The translations under genes were made by a program, and so were the position numbers. A DNA stretch of 36,913 nt, taken from NCBI GenBank assembly GCA_041447245.1, contig JBGMEA010000005.1, positions 1 to 36,913 of the forward strand. The letters are read 5' to 3'. Below are positions 1 through 7,739 of the stretch, piece by piece (position 1 is the first letter of the stretch; each line of letters opens with the position of its first letter). This stretch comes from JBGMEA01 sp041447245 (lineage in GTDB: Bacteria > Bacillota > Clostridia > Eubacteriales > Anaerofustaceae). Under the pieces are notes generated by a model. That model saw only the letters and a program-made list of their open reading frames with translations. It had not been told where the DNA came from and ran no database searches.

Positions 1-1
1 C

Positions 2-118
2 CTGTCCAATGTTGATATCTCTAAAGTTTTATGGGCGAATCATCTGCTTAATCTTCGTCCTCGTAAATGTCTAAACTGGAAGTCTCCTTCTGAGGTTTTT
101 ATGTTGCACTTCACTTGA
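2..118 (+). CDS. IS30-family transposase, C-terminal end (partial)
   Basis: The frame open from the left edge to a TGA at 116-118 encodes the last 38 residues of a transposase. It contains NLRPRKCLNWKSPSEVF, which matches the typical C-terminal pattern of IS30-family transposases (N-x-RPRK-x-LN-x-x-(S/T)P-x-E-x-F). The rest of the gene lies outside the window. The sequence just after the stop (ACTTGACAATTCA, 114-126) looks like the end of such an element, so the insertion probably finishes near 120-135, but the other end cannot be seen. Whether the full element is intact is unknown. Confidence 0.82.
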   Translation: MSNVDISKVLWANHLLNLRPRKCLNWKSPSEVFMLHFT

Positions 119-238
119 CAATTCACCCCCTACATCACGGATTTCAAACTAAAATAATAATATCATGCCATTTTGTCATGAACGGCGGGGCGGGCAATTG
201 AGCGTGATGCGTCCGAGCAATGGCATGACCCGAAACGG

Positions 239-491
239 TTCAGCAACAAACAGAGCCGAGCGCATATGTTTTTCTGCTGACTCAAACGGACTGCGAACCA
301 TTATGCGTCGAGGCGATGTTTGTCTGAATTGTGCAGGCTGACATTCCCTGCGATGCAATCGTTTGGTTGCGTTTTCTCCCGCTTTTGAAGGGCTTACTCA
401 ACTTCATACTCGATTAATATCTCGTGCCCTTCATGAGCGTAGCCTGCGGAGCGAATCACCTTATAGCGGGTTGCTGTCGGCAATCCGGCAT
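239..491 (+). repeat. Direct repeat copy A; candidate structured RNA element
   Basis: This 253-bp segment recurs at 693-945 (offset 454) with six mismatches. It can form several stems: TCAGCA 240-245 with TGCTGA 275-280; GCAGG 333-337 with CCTGC 347-351; GCAA 355-358 with TTGC 367-370; TGAAGGGC 386-393 with GCCCTTCA 426-433; and TGTCGG 475-480 with CCGGCA 485-490. A 10-bp inverted repeat (TCATGCCATT 163-172 with AATGGCATGA 219-228) lies just upstream of this copy only. Open frames through the element start at TTG without a ribosome site, so coding is unlikely. Strand is given as plus because the last hairpin of copy B is followed by a T-rich run on that strand. Function unknown. Confidence 0.7.
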
Positions 492-555
492 CTCACTTAT
501 TGATTCATTACAATCATACAAACAACGAACATCCAAACTTTACGAAACACATGAC

Positions 556-580
556 AGGGAACGCGTAATACGCGTTCCCT
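556..580. repeat. Perfect palindrome after repeat copy A
   Basis: AGGGAACGCGT (556-566), AAT, ACGCGTTCCCT (570-580): an 11-bp perfect inverted repeat with a 3-base spacer. It lies 65 bp after copy A of the direct repeat. It resembles short palindromic repeats scattered between genes, but that class cannot be confirmed from one window. There is no T-run after it, so it is not a typical terminator. Confidence 0.6.
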
Positions 581-692
581 ACATTGCATATTTAAAACCA
601 AAGCAATAACCAAATCAAAGCACCGCACTCAGATATGCACGGCTCGGGGCGGTTCCAAAGTTGATTGTAAGCATCGGAATGTCCCAAAACAA

Positions 693-945
693 TTCAGCAA
701 CAAACAGAGCCGAGCGCATATGTTTTTCTGCTGACTCAAACGGACTGCGAACCATTATGTGTCGAGGCGATGTTTGTCTGAATTGTGCAGGCTGACATTC
801 CCTGCGATGCAATCGTTTGGTTGCGTTTTCTCCCGCTTTTGAAGGGCTTACTCAACTTCATACTCGATTAATATTTCGTGTCCTTCATGAGCGTAGCCTG
901 CGGAGCGAATCACCTTATAGCGGGTTGGTGCCGGAAATCCGGCAT
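693..945 (+). repeat. Direct repeat copy B; candidate structured RNA element
   Basis: Second copy of the element at 239-491. The stems of copy A are kept. The stem at 840-847/880-887 has GTCCTTCA in place of GCCCTTCA, which turns one G-C pair into G-U. The last hairpin is TGCCGG 929-934 with CCGGCA 939-944, where copy A has a U-G pair. It is followed by TTTTATTT, so in this copy the end could act as a rho-independent terminator. Weaker similarity between the two copies extends on both sides, from about 185/640 at the left to about 530/985 at the right. No protein is proposed. Confidence 0.7.
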
Positions 946-1001
946 TTTATTTAACGATCACCACAAACATACAACCAATGAACTTCTACTGCACGCAACA
1001 C

Positions 1002-1011
1002 GCCGTACGGC
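1002..1011. repeat. Palindrome after repeat copy B
   Basis: GCCGTACGGC is a perfect 10-bp palindrome placed at about the same distance after copy B as the 556-580 palindrome is after copy A. The rest of 946-1039 shows nothing further that I can support. Confidence 0.45.
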
Positions 1012-1039
1012 ACTCCCCAGATATCCCATTCCGAAACAC

Positions 1040-1076
1040 AAAAAATGCACCATTCCGTAGTTCCTTGGATGATGCA
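1040..1076 (-). terminator. Rho-independent terminator of the fumarase-malic enzyme pair
   Basis: Read on the minus strand, TGCATCATCC pairs with GGAATGGTGCA (one wobble and one bulge, 10-base loop) and is followed by TTTTTTG. It lies 20 bp after the malic enzyme stop codon. Confidence 0.7.
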
Positions 1077-1095
1077 TCGATAAAAGACAATCCTA

Positions 1096-2268
1096 TTACA
1101 TTTTGCGGTTTTTCCACGCCGCACATACCGCCTTCGCCACATGATCTGCAACCCGCTTGTCAAACGGCTTCGGTATGATGTAGTCCGGATGCAGTTCTTC
1201 CTCCGTAATCAGCGACGCCAACGCATGCACCGCGGCGACTTTCATTTCCTGTGTAATCCGCGTCGCCCGCGCATCGAGCGCTCCGCGGAAAATGCCCGGA
1301 AAAGCCAGCACATTGTTGATCTGATTCGGAAAATCCGAACGCCCCGTTCCGATGATAAACGCGCCGCCCCGCTTCGCATCCTCCGGCATGATTTCCGGCG
1401 TCGGGTTTGCCATCGGCAAAACAATCGCGCCTTCGTTCATCGTCCGCACCATATCCGCCGTCACCAGATTCGGCACCGACACCCCGATGAAGACGTCCGC
1501 TCCGTTGAGTGCATCCGCAATCGTTCCTGATTTTTGCCCGCGGTTGGTCATTTCCGCAAGCTCTGTTTGATTCGCACCCTTCAGCCCGTCCATCCCTTTG
1601 TGAATGATCCCTTTGCTGTTGCAAACCAAAATCCGTCCGCCGTCGGCACCCAGTGCCATCAACATTTTAACGATCGCCGTTCCCGCCGAACCCGCTCCGC
1701 TCAGTACGATCGTCATGTCGCCGATCGTTTTTTTCGCCAGTTTTAGGGCGTTGATCAATGCGGCAGAAGCCACCACTGCGGTTCCGTGTTGGTCATCGTG
1801 GAACACGGGGATATCGAGCGCTTCCTGCAGCCGCCGTTCAATTTCGAAACAGTGCGGAGCCGCGATATCTTCCAGATTGATCCCGCCGAATACAGGCGCG
1901 ATATTTTTTGCGATCCGGATAATCTCTTCCGCATCCTGCGTCTCGATGCAAATCGGGAACGCGTCCACATTTCCGAACTCCTTGAACAGCACCGCTTTGC
2001 CTTCCATCACGGGAATCGCCGCTACCGCTCCGATATTTCCGAGTCCGAGCACCGCCGAGCCGTCGGTAATGATGGCAACCATGTTTCCTTTTGCCGTGTA
2101 TTTGTACACATCCTCGGGATGCTTGCTGATTTCAATGCAGGGTTGCGCCACACCCGGGGTGTAAGCAACGCTCAAATCGTTCAGATTGTCCACCGCCACT
2201 TTCGATGTCACTTCGATCTTGCCTTTTTTCTCTTCGTGCAGGCGCAGTGCCTCTTTGTAATAATCCAT
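1096..2268 (-). CDS. NAD(P)-dependent malic enzyme, short bacterial form
   Basis: The 390-residue protein should decarboxylate malate oxidatively to pyruvate with NAD(P)+ reduction in the cytoplasm. Visible landmarks are SVAYTPGVA near residues 33-41, the long conserved block with TDGSAVLGLGNIG, the HDDQHGTA motif, a nucleotide-binding glycine loop SGAGSAG in the middle, and ANPTPEI in the C-terminal half. The length fits the short bacterial type (about 390-400 residues), without the phosphotransacetylase-like tail of MaeB. The ATG is preceded by AAGGAAG at good spacing. The gene lies 69 bp after fumarase on the same strand and ends in a terminator, so the pair is probably one transcript that turns fumarate into malate and then pyruvate. 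Cofactor preference cannot be read safely from the sequence. Confidence 0.95.
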   Translation of the reverse strand: MDYYKEALRLHEEKKGKIEVTSKVAVDNLNDLSVAYTPGVAQPCIEISKHPEDVYKYTAKGNMVAIITDGSAVLGLGNIGAVAAIPVMEGKAVLFKEFGNVDAFPICIETQDAEEIIRIAKNIAPVFGGINLEDIAAPHCFEIERRLQEALDIPVFHDDQHGTAVVASAALINALKLAKKTIGDMTIVLSGAGSAGTAIVKMLMALGADGGRILVCNSKGIIHKGMDGLKGANQTELAEMTNRGQKSGTIADALNGADVFIGVSVPNLVTADMVRTMNEGAIVLPMANPTPEIMPEDAKRGGAFIIGTGRSDFPNQINNVLAFPGIFRGALDARATRITQEMKVAAVHALASLITEEELHPDYIIPKPFDKRVADHVAKAVCAAWKNRKM

Positions 2269-2337
2269 ATATCTTCCTTTGTTTTATCTGTTCAGACTGT
2301 ATTGAACTGTATTCAGTATCGTTTGATATGGGCTCCG

Positions 2338-3735
2338 TCAGTCAGTTTTTTTCGGAGATTGCAGATTCGGTGCGATCATGCTTTCGAATTTCACATAACG
2401 GTCGTAGTCCTCGGCGCTCAAAAGCCCCAGCTCCTGCACGGCTTCTTTGAGCGTAATCCCTTTGGTATAGGCGGTCTTTGCCACCTTCGCCGCATTTTCA
2501 TAGCCGATGTACGGATTCAGCGCCGTCACCGTCATCAAAGATTTATTCAGATTCTCTTCAATCACGGCGGTGTTCGGACGGATGCCGACCGCACAGTTGT
2601 TGTTGAACGATGTCATCGCGTCAGCAAGCAGGCGCACCGACTGCAAAAAGTTATAGATCAGCACGGGCATATACACATTCAGCTGATAATTCCCCTGCGA
2701 AGCAGCCATCCCGACGGCGATATCGTTTGCCATCACCTGCACGCAAACCATCGTCAGAGCTTCGCACTGAGTCGGGTTCACTTTGCCCGGCATAATCGAA
2801 CTGCCCGGTTCGTTTTCGGGAATGAACAACTCTCCGATCCCGCACCTCGGTCCGCTTGCGAGCATCCGCACATCGTTCGCGATCTTCATCAGATCGGCAG
2901 CCAGTGCCTTCAGCGCTCCGTGTGCAAAGACCAGTTCATCCTTGCTGGTCAGCGCGTGAAATTTATTTTCCGCCGAGCGGAATTTTTTTCCTGTTATTTC
3001 ACTGATTTTTTCCGCTGTTTTCTCCGCAAATTCCGGGTGGGTGTTCAGACCGGTTCCGACGGCGGTTCCGCCGATTGCCAGAGACTTCAACTGTTCCGAT
3101 CCCTGCAAGATCATCTCTTTGCACCGGGCAAGCATCGCGCACCAGGCGCTCATTTCCTGCCCGAGTGTCAGCGGCGTGGCGTCCTGCAAATGGGTTCGCC
3201 CCACTTTGATGATGTCCGCATACTGCTCGGACAGCGCCGATAACGTGGCATATAACAGATCGGTTGCGGGAATCAGTCCGTCCTCTATGGCATTGACTGC
3301 CGCAATGTGCATCGCCGTCGGAAACGTGTCATTGGAGCTCTGCGCCCGATTCACATGGTCATTCGGATGGAGCAGATGCTCGGAAACCAGCTCATTTGCT
3401 CGGTTTGCGATCACTTCGTTCACGTTCATGTTGCTCTGTGTGCCGCTGCCAGTCTGCCACACAGCCAGCGGGAAATGCCCGTCCAGCTTGCCGTCGAGTA
3501 TCTCGTCGCACACTTCGGATATCGCACGGGCACGCTTTTCATCGAGCAGCCCCAGATCAAAATTAGCCAATGCTGCTGCTTTTTTCAACACAGCAAATGC
3601 CTCGATCATCTCCTGCGGCATTTTCTCTGTCCCGATTTTGAAATTCTCGAAACTGCGCTGTGTCTGCGCTCCCCAGTATCGGTCAATGGGGACATGCACT
3701 TCGCCCATGGTATCTTTTTCAATGCGATATTCCAT
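2338..3735 (-). CDS. fumC: Class II fumarate hydratase
   Basis: The 465-residue protein interconverts fumarate and malate and does not need an iron-sulfur cluster. It has the full length and conserved regions of the fumarase/aspartase superfamily: TQRSFENFKIG near the start, the SSNDTFPTA block, TPLTLGQE, and the signature GSSIMPGKVNPTQCEA around residue 320. The N-terminal MEYRIEKDTMGEVHVP is typical of fumarase C rather than aspartase. The start ATG has AAAGGAC upstream. It precedes malic enzyme in what looks like a two-gene operon. Many anaerobes use the iron-sulfur class I enzyme, so the oxygen-stable form is a small point of interest. Confidence 0.96.
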   Translation of the reverse strand: MEYRIEKDTMGEVHVPIDRYWGAQTQRSFENFKIGTEKMPQEMIEAFAVLKKAAALANFDLGLLDEKRARAISEVCDEILDGKLDGHFPLAVWQTGSGTQSNMNVNEVIANRANELVSEHLLHPNDHVNRAQSSNDTFPTAMHIAAVNAIEDGLIPATDLLYATLSALSEQYADIIKVGRTHLQDATPLTLGQEMSAWCAMLARCKEMILQGSEQLKSLAIGGTAVGTGLNTHPEFAEKTAEKISEITGKKFRSAENKFHALTSKDELVFAHGALKALAADLMKIANDVRMLASGPRCGIGELFIPENEPGSSIMPGKVNPTQCEALTMVCVQVMANDIAVGMAASQGNYQLNVYMPVLIYNFLQSVRLLADAMTSFNNNCAVGIRPNTAVIEENLNKSLMTVTALNPYIGYENAAKVAKTAYTKGITLKEAVQELGLLSAEDYDRYVKFESMIAPNLQSPKKTD

Positions 3736-3821
3736 AATGATTTAGTCCTTTATTCTTGTATATTCATGCATATTTTATCACACATTCGTACTGTGATGAC
3801 AGCAAAATGAATGAATATGCA

Positions 3822-3850
3822 AAAGCACACCGCTTTTCGCGATGTGCTTT
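3822..3850 (-). terminator. Likely terminator of ftsH
   Basis: AAAGCACA (3822-3829) pairs with TGTGCTTT (3843-3850), with further CGC/GCG pairing inside. It begins just after the ftsH stop codon on the minus strand. The downstream T content is only moderate (CTTTTGCATATTC), so the call is less certain than for the other terminators. Confidence 0.6.
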
Positions 3851-3858
3851 GTTCTCAT

Positions 3859-5742
3859 TTATTCAGCGGAAGGGGTCTCTTCCTCTTTTCCTTTTCCGAA
3901 CAGTTTCATGAACTCTTCTCCGGTGATTGTTTCCTTGCTCAGAAGGTATTTTGCGATTTCTCTATGCTTTTCTTCATTCGCTTTAAGGATTTCGGTGGCA
4001 CGGTTATGGCTTTCTTTGATGATACGCAAGACTTCCCGATCCACTTTCGCCGCCGTTTCGGGCGAACTGTTAAAGGAGGAGTCTGCGCTCAGATACGGAT
4101 TGATCACCGTTTCGATTGCCATCATGTCAAATTCTTCGCTCATTCCGAGTCGCGTGACCATCGCTCTAGCAAGCTTCGTCGCCTGCTCGATGTCATTGGA
4201 TGCACCCGATGTAATAACATTGAAGAACACTTCTTCCGCCGCACGTCCGCCGAAAAGCGTCGTGATGCGATCCAGTGCTTCATCTTTCGTCATCAACACC
4301 TTTTCCTGTTCCTCAACCTGCATCGTGTATCCCAACGCTCCCGATGTTCTCGGGATGATCGTGATTTTATGAATCGGGGCGGAGTGCTTCAGGCTCGCCG
4401 CCACAATCGCGTGTCCGGTTTCATGGTATGCGATGATCTCTTTTTCTTCATCGGAAATCACAGCGCCTTTTCTCTGCGTACCGGCAATCACGGTTTCCAC
4501 CGCTTCTTCGAGGTCCATCTGTATGACGATGTCGCGTTTCGCTTTCACGGCAAGCAGCGCCGACTCGTTGATAATGTTGGCCAAATCGGCGCCCGAAGCA
4601 CCGGATGTTGCGCGGGCAATTGCGTTATAATCGATATCGGATGCAATTTTGATGTTCTTTGCATGCACTTTCAATATCGCTTCGCGACCTTTCAGATCGG
4701 GAAGCTCCACGGGAATTCTTCGGTCAAATCGACCGGGTCTCAGCAGTGCCTTATCCAACGTCTCAGGACGATTTGTGGCCGCCAGGAGCACCACTCCGGA
4801 GCTGCTGTCAAACCCGTCCATCTCGGCAAGCAGCTGATTGAGAGTCTGTTCCCTCTCATCATTGCCTCCGAATCCGCTTCCGTCCCGCTTCTTCCCTATG
4901 GTATCAATTTCATCGATAAAGACGATACAAGGAGCCTTTTCCTGCGCCTGCTTGAATAAGTCCCGTACACGGGCCGCGCCCATTCCGACAAACATTTCCA
5001 CAAATTCTGAGCCCGAAATCGAGAAAAACGGCACACCCGCTTCTCCGGCAACAGCCTGAGCCAACAGTGTTTTCCCCGTTCCCGGAGGGCCGACCAACAG
5101 AGCTCCTTTCGGCATTTTTGCACCGATTCTGCTGTATTTCTGCGGATTGTTCAGAAAGTCCACGATCTCCGAAAGAGATTCCTTCGCTTCATCCTGTCCG
5201 GCTACATCCGCAAACGTTTTGCCGGTCTGCGTTCCCACATACAGCTTTGCATTGCTTTTGCCGATCGAAAAGAGACCGCCTCCCGAATTGCCTCCCATAC
5301 GTTTTTGCATATAGCCCATCAATAATTGGCCTACCAGGAAAAAGATCGCGATCGGAAATACCCAAGTCAAAAGAAAATTTGCCAAAGGTGAATTTTCGGT
5401 AGGAATGGTTTTACTGTAATCCACACCCGCAGCTTCGAGCCTTGCCACCAAATCAGGATCATTCATGTTTCCTGTAACATATGTGTTGGTGTCGGAAGAA
5501 TCCGACGGACTAAACGTAATTTGGGTATCTTCCACTTGAACGCTTGCCACTTGTCCGTTATTTAGCATTTGCAAAAACGTATTGTAATCAACTTTCTGCA
5601 CGGACGATTTTGACAGAAGCGGCATAATAAAAGCATTTGCAAGTAAGACCAAAATTACTACAATTGCGAAATAAGAATACAGTCCTGGTTTTCGCTCGTT
5701 ATCATTATTCTTTTTGTTGTTTTTGTTGCTGTTTTCATTCAT
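3859..5742 (-). CDS. ftsH: ATP-dependent zinc metalloprotease FtsH
   Basis: A membrane-anchored AAA+ protease that degrades damaged or regulatory membrane and cytoplasmic proteins. Two membrane segments (about residues 22-43 and 122-144) flank an extracytoplasmic domain. The AAA domain has Walker A GPPGTGKT at 218-225, Walker B CIVFIDEID at about 272-280, and the second region of homology with ATNRPE...RPGRFDR at 322-341. The zinc site is HETGH at 440-444, with the later acidic ligand expected in SGASNDIEQAT. The open frame extends 29 codons further upstream, but the ATG at 5742 has AAGGAGA seven bases before it and gives the usual FtsH N-terminus, so that start is chosen (627 residues). It lies 13 bp after a MarR regulator, an arrangement that suggests direct control by that regulator. 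Confidence 0.97.
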   Translation of the reverse strand: MNENSNKNNKKNNDNERKPGLYSYFAIVVILVLLANAFIMPLLSKSSVQKVDYNTFLQMLNNGQVASVQVEDTQITFSPSDSSDTNTYVTGNMNDPDLVARLEAAGVDYSKTIPTENSPLANFLLTWVFPIAIFFLVGQLLMGYMQKRMGGNSGGGLFSIGKSNAKLYVGTQTGKTFADVAGQDEAKESLSEIVDFLNNPQKYSRIGAKMPKGALLVGPPGTGKTLLAQAVAGEAGVPFFSISGSEFVEMFVGMGAARVRDLFKQAQEKAPCIVFIDEIDTIGKKRDGSGFGGNDEREQTLNQLLAEMDGFDSSSGVVLLAATNRPETLDKALLRPGRFDRRIPVELPDLKGREAILKVHAKNIKIASDIDYNAIARATSGASGADLANIINESALLAVKAKRDIVIQMDLEEAVETVIAGTQRKGAVISDEEKEIIAYHETGHAIVAASLKHSAPIHKITIIPRTSGALGYTMQVEEQEKVLMTKDEALDRITTLFGGRAAEEVFFNVITSGASNDIEQATKLARAMVTRLGMSEEFDMMAIETVINPYLSADSSFNSSPETAAKVDREVLRIIKESHNRATEILKANEEKHREIAKYLLSKETITGEEFMKLFGKGKEEETPSAE

Positions 5743-5755
5743 ACGACTCTCCTTA

Positions 5756-6190
5756 TCAATGATCCGTAAAGGGATCGGTTCGCCCAGACAAGTATTCCTG
5801 AAGCATCTGCAAGCCTTTGAGAATTTCATCTTTGTCGGACTGCGGACAGGATTCCCCGGCAGGATCCAGCAATTTCTCCCGGATCAACTCACGTGCAGAA
5901 TGAGTCAATTCCACGGTCAGCTTTCGCTGATCCGATTCATCCCGCCAACGCCGAATATATCCGTTTGATTCCAAACGCTTACAGATCGGCGAAATATTGC
6001 CTTTTACAGAGCACATGCTTTCACTCAGTCCGGTAATGCTTTGGGCTCCCGTCATATAAAGATTCAGAAGGATCATTGCCTGCGCATACGTCAATCCGAA
6101 TTCCCTGCAATCCTGTTCTATCCGATCTTCGATCCGTTTATTGATCTCCCTTAATATACAAATAACCCTATAATCAAATAACTCGTACAT
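5756..6190 (-). CDS. MarR-family transcriptional regulator
   Basis: A 144-residue winged-helix regulator. The central region (LTYAQAMILLNLY...SITGLSESMCSVKGNISPICKRLESNGYIRRWRDESDQRKLTVELT) shows the MarR order: helix-turn-helix, then the wing with the D-x-R-K/x-L-x-x-x-LT pattern. The frame continues 11 codons upstream, but the ATG at 6190 has AAGGA eight bases before it, and the upstream ATG would lie at the promoter's -10 box. It is followed after 13 bp by ftsH. An inverted repeat sits directly at the predicted transcription start, so autoregulation is likely, with release by an unknown ligand or redox signal. There are cysteines (Cys in DCREF and in SMCSV), but a sensing role is only a guess. 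Confidence 0.9.
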   Translation of the reverse strand: MYELFDYRVICILREINKRIEDRIEQDCREFGLTYAQAMILLNLYMTGAQSITGLSESMCSVKGNISPICKRLESNGYIRRWRDESDQRKLTVELTHSARELIREKLLDPAGESCPQSDKDEILKGLQMLQEYLSGRTDPFTDH

Positions 6191-6207
6191 TGTTCCAATC
6201 CTTAATC

Positions 6208-6251
6208 GTTCGAGTACGAACAATCATAAGATATCCAAACCATAAAGTCAA
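6208..6251 (-). promoter_or_regulatory. Promoter and operator of marR-ftsH
   Basis: On the minus strand: -35 TTGACT (6251-6246), a 17-bp spacer, -10 TATGAT (6228-6223). Immediately downstream, over the expected start of transcription, is the inverted repeat GTTCG-4-CGAAC (6208-6221), a good position for a MarR-type repressor. The promoter fills the 73-bp gap between the histidine kinase and marR. Confidence 0.75.
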
Positions 6252-6263
6252 GAATCATTCCAA

Positions 6264-7739
6264 TTAAAATTTGATGAAATTATAGCGTGGCAGAACGATG
6301 GTAAATTCGCTGCCTTTTCCCTGCTCGCTTTTGATCTGCAATTCGCCTCCCATAGCAGTGATGCATGCATTGACAATCGACAAACCCAAACCGCTTCCGC
6401 CCGAACTTTTATTGCGGGCGGAATCCACTCTGAAAAAACGTTCTTTGACACGCTGAATGTATTCTTTCGGGATTCCGCATCCTGTGTCTTTGATCACGAT
6501 CATAACCTTATGGCTGGTCACGCGGGAGCCGATTGTAATACGTCCCCCTTCGTTCGTGTATTTGATACTGTTGTCGATAATCGAACGGATGGACTGCGCA
6601 AGCAGACTCCGGTCGGCCAGGACAAATGCACTCAGATCGCTTAATTCATTGACGACAATATGCTGAGGAGCAATCAGATTTGTTTCAAAAACAGCTTTTT
6701 CAAGCATTCGATTGATATCGATCTTCTGCAGATCAAAATTATAATTTCCGCTGCCCAATTTTTGCAGCAGCAGCAGTTTTTCTACGAGCTCTTTCATATT
6801 CAGCGTTTCGGCGGAGATCGCGTCCAAAGACTCATTCATCAGTTTTTCGTCGTTTTTTCCCCATGTCTGGATAATATCAACATATCCCTGAATAATCGTA
6901 ATCGGAATCCTCAGCTCGTGAGAAACATCGGAAACGAAGCGTTTCTGTTCTTCAAACGCATCGTCCAACCTCCGAAGCATGCTGTTGAGCGCTATGATCA
7001 AAGAGTCCACTTCATTCTCGTTCGGAATCGGGTTGATCTTCGTGGAAAGATTTTCTTCGGTGATATTTTTAACAGCATCCGCAATCACCTGAAGAGGAGC
7101 CAATGCTTTTTTTGCAGCCACGCGTCCCAAGCTGACCATAAAAATGATAATAATCAGCAATGCGCTGCCGATAGCTACAGACAGAATCAGCGTATAGGCA
7201 TAGTAATCACTGATATTCTGATACGCGCTCAGATGGATCGTTTCATTATCCAACGGAATATCCAGCTGCAGAAAATAATATTTATCTTTGCCGTTTTTAG
7301 CCTGCTGCACATTCAGATCGCCAACAGTGCTCGGATGTTTCTCATTCAAAGAAATTGCAGAAAATATTTCGTTAAAAGAGCTGTCATTGCTCTGTGCATT
7401 CTGTGCATCGCTGATCTGTATGCTGACTTCGCGCTTTGAATTGCTGATCGGCAGGACATAATTTTCATAAATGAATTCAATACGATCTTCCTCTTCCTGC
7501 GCCAAAATAAGCGTTCGGTTCTGATTGATTGCATCAATGATTTGCCGATTGAATGTTTCAAAGCTGTCCTTGCCGATCGACATCAGAAGAAAAACACACA
7601 AACCAACCGCAAAAAACAAAACCAATGTCGTTACGGACAAAAAAAGCGCACTGAACGAAAACGACACCCTGCGGGTCAGCTTTTCGTTTTTCAATTGAAA
7701 ACGGATCCGTTTACTCGCTTTACGTTTATTTGATGACAT
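6264..7739 (-). CDS. Two-component sensor histidine kinase (HAMP, HisKA, HATPase)
   Basis: A 491-residue membrane kinase. Membrane segments lie at about 31-53 and 181-204 and enclose an extracytoplasmic sensor of about 125 residues without a fold I recognise. A HAMP linker follows (about 205-262), then the phosphoacceptor helix FVSDVSHELRIP with His274, the N box IIDNSIKYTNEGG near 388-399, the G1 box DTGCGIP, and the G2 box GGSGLGLSI. The N-terminus is lysine/arginine rich. The gene overlaps the end of the response regulator by 14 bp, so the two are translated together and are almost certainly partners. The design resembles VanS/ArlS-type kinases that sense envelope stress, but the signal cannot be assigned. 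Confidence 0.95.
   Translation of the reverse strand: MSSNKRKASKRIRFQLKNEKLTRRVSFSFSALFLSVTTLVLFFAVGLCVFLLMSIGKDSFETFNRQIIDAINQNRTLILAQEEEDRIEFIYENYVLPISNSKREVSIQISDAQNAQSNDSSFNEIFSAISLNEKHPSTVGDLNVQQAKNGKDKYYFLQLDIPLDNETIHLSAYQNISDYYAYTLILSVAIGSALLIIIIFMVSLGRVAAKKALAPLQVIADAVKNITEENLSTKINPIPNENEVDSLIIALNSMLRRLDDAFEEQKRFVSDVSHELRIPITIIQGYVDIIQTWGKNDEKLMNESLDAISAETLNMKELVEKLLLLQKLGSGNYNFDLQKIDINRMLEKAVFETNLIAPQHIVVNELSDLSAFVLADRSLLAQSIRSIIDNSIKYTNEGGRITIGSRVTSHKVMIVIKDTGCGIPKEYIQRVKERFFRVDSARNKSSGGSGLGLSIVNACITAMGGELQIKSEQGKGSEFTIVLPRYNFIKF

Noticed and set aside
176..812. Two similar minus-strand frames (MHRRECQPAQFRQTSPR...) inside the duplicated element
   Set aside because: They start at TTG without a ribosome site, end at different points after the repeats diverge, and the substitutions between copies fit RNA pairing better than coding.
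424..1060. Plus-strand frames with SVACGANHLIAG in both repeat copies
   Set aside because: Short, no ribosome site, different endings, and explained by the duplicated DNA.
1..1095. Possible CRISPR array in the repeat-bearing left region
   Set aside because: Only two long copies with no regular spacers and no cas genes.
1786..3243. 485-codon plus-strand open frame opposite malic enzyme and fumarase
   Set aside because: It is antisense to two clear enzymes, has odd composition rich in His, Arg and Phe, and lies across their gap; a shadow of the GC-rich codon pattern.
3811..4959. 382-codon plus-strand open frame opposite ftsH
   Set aside because: Antisense to conserved FtsH motifs and without known domains.
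6660..7439. 259-codon plus-strand open frame opposite the histidine kinase
   Set aside because: Antisense to the HAMP and kinase domains; no ribosome site.
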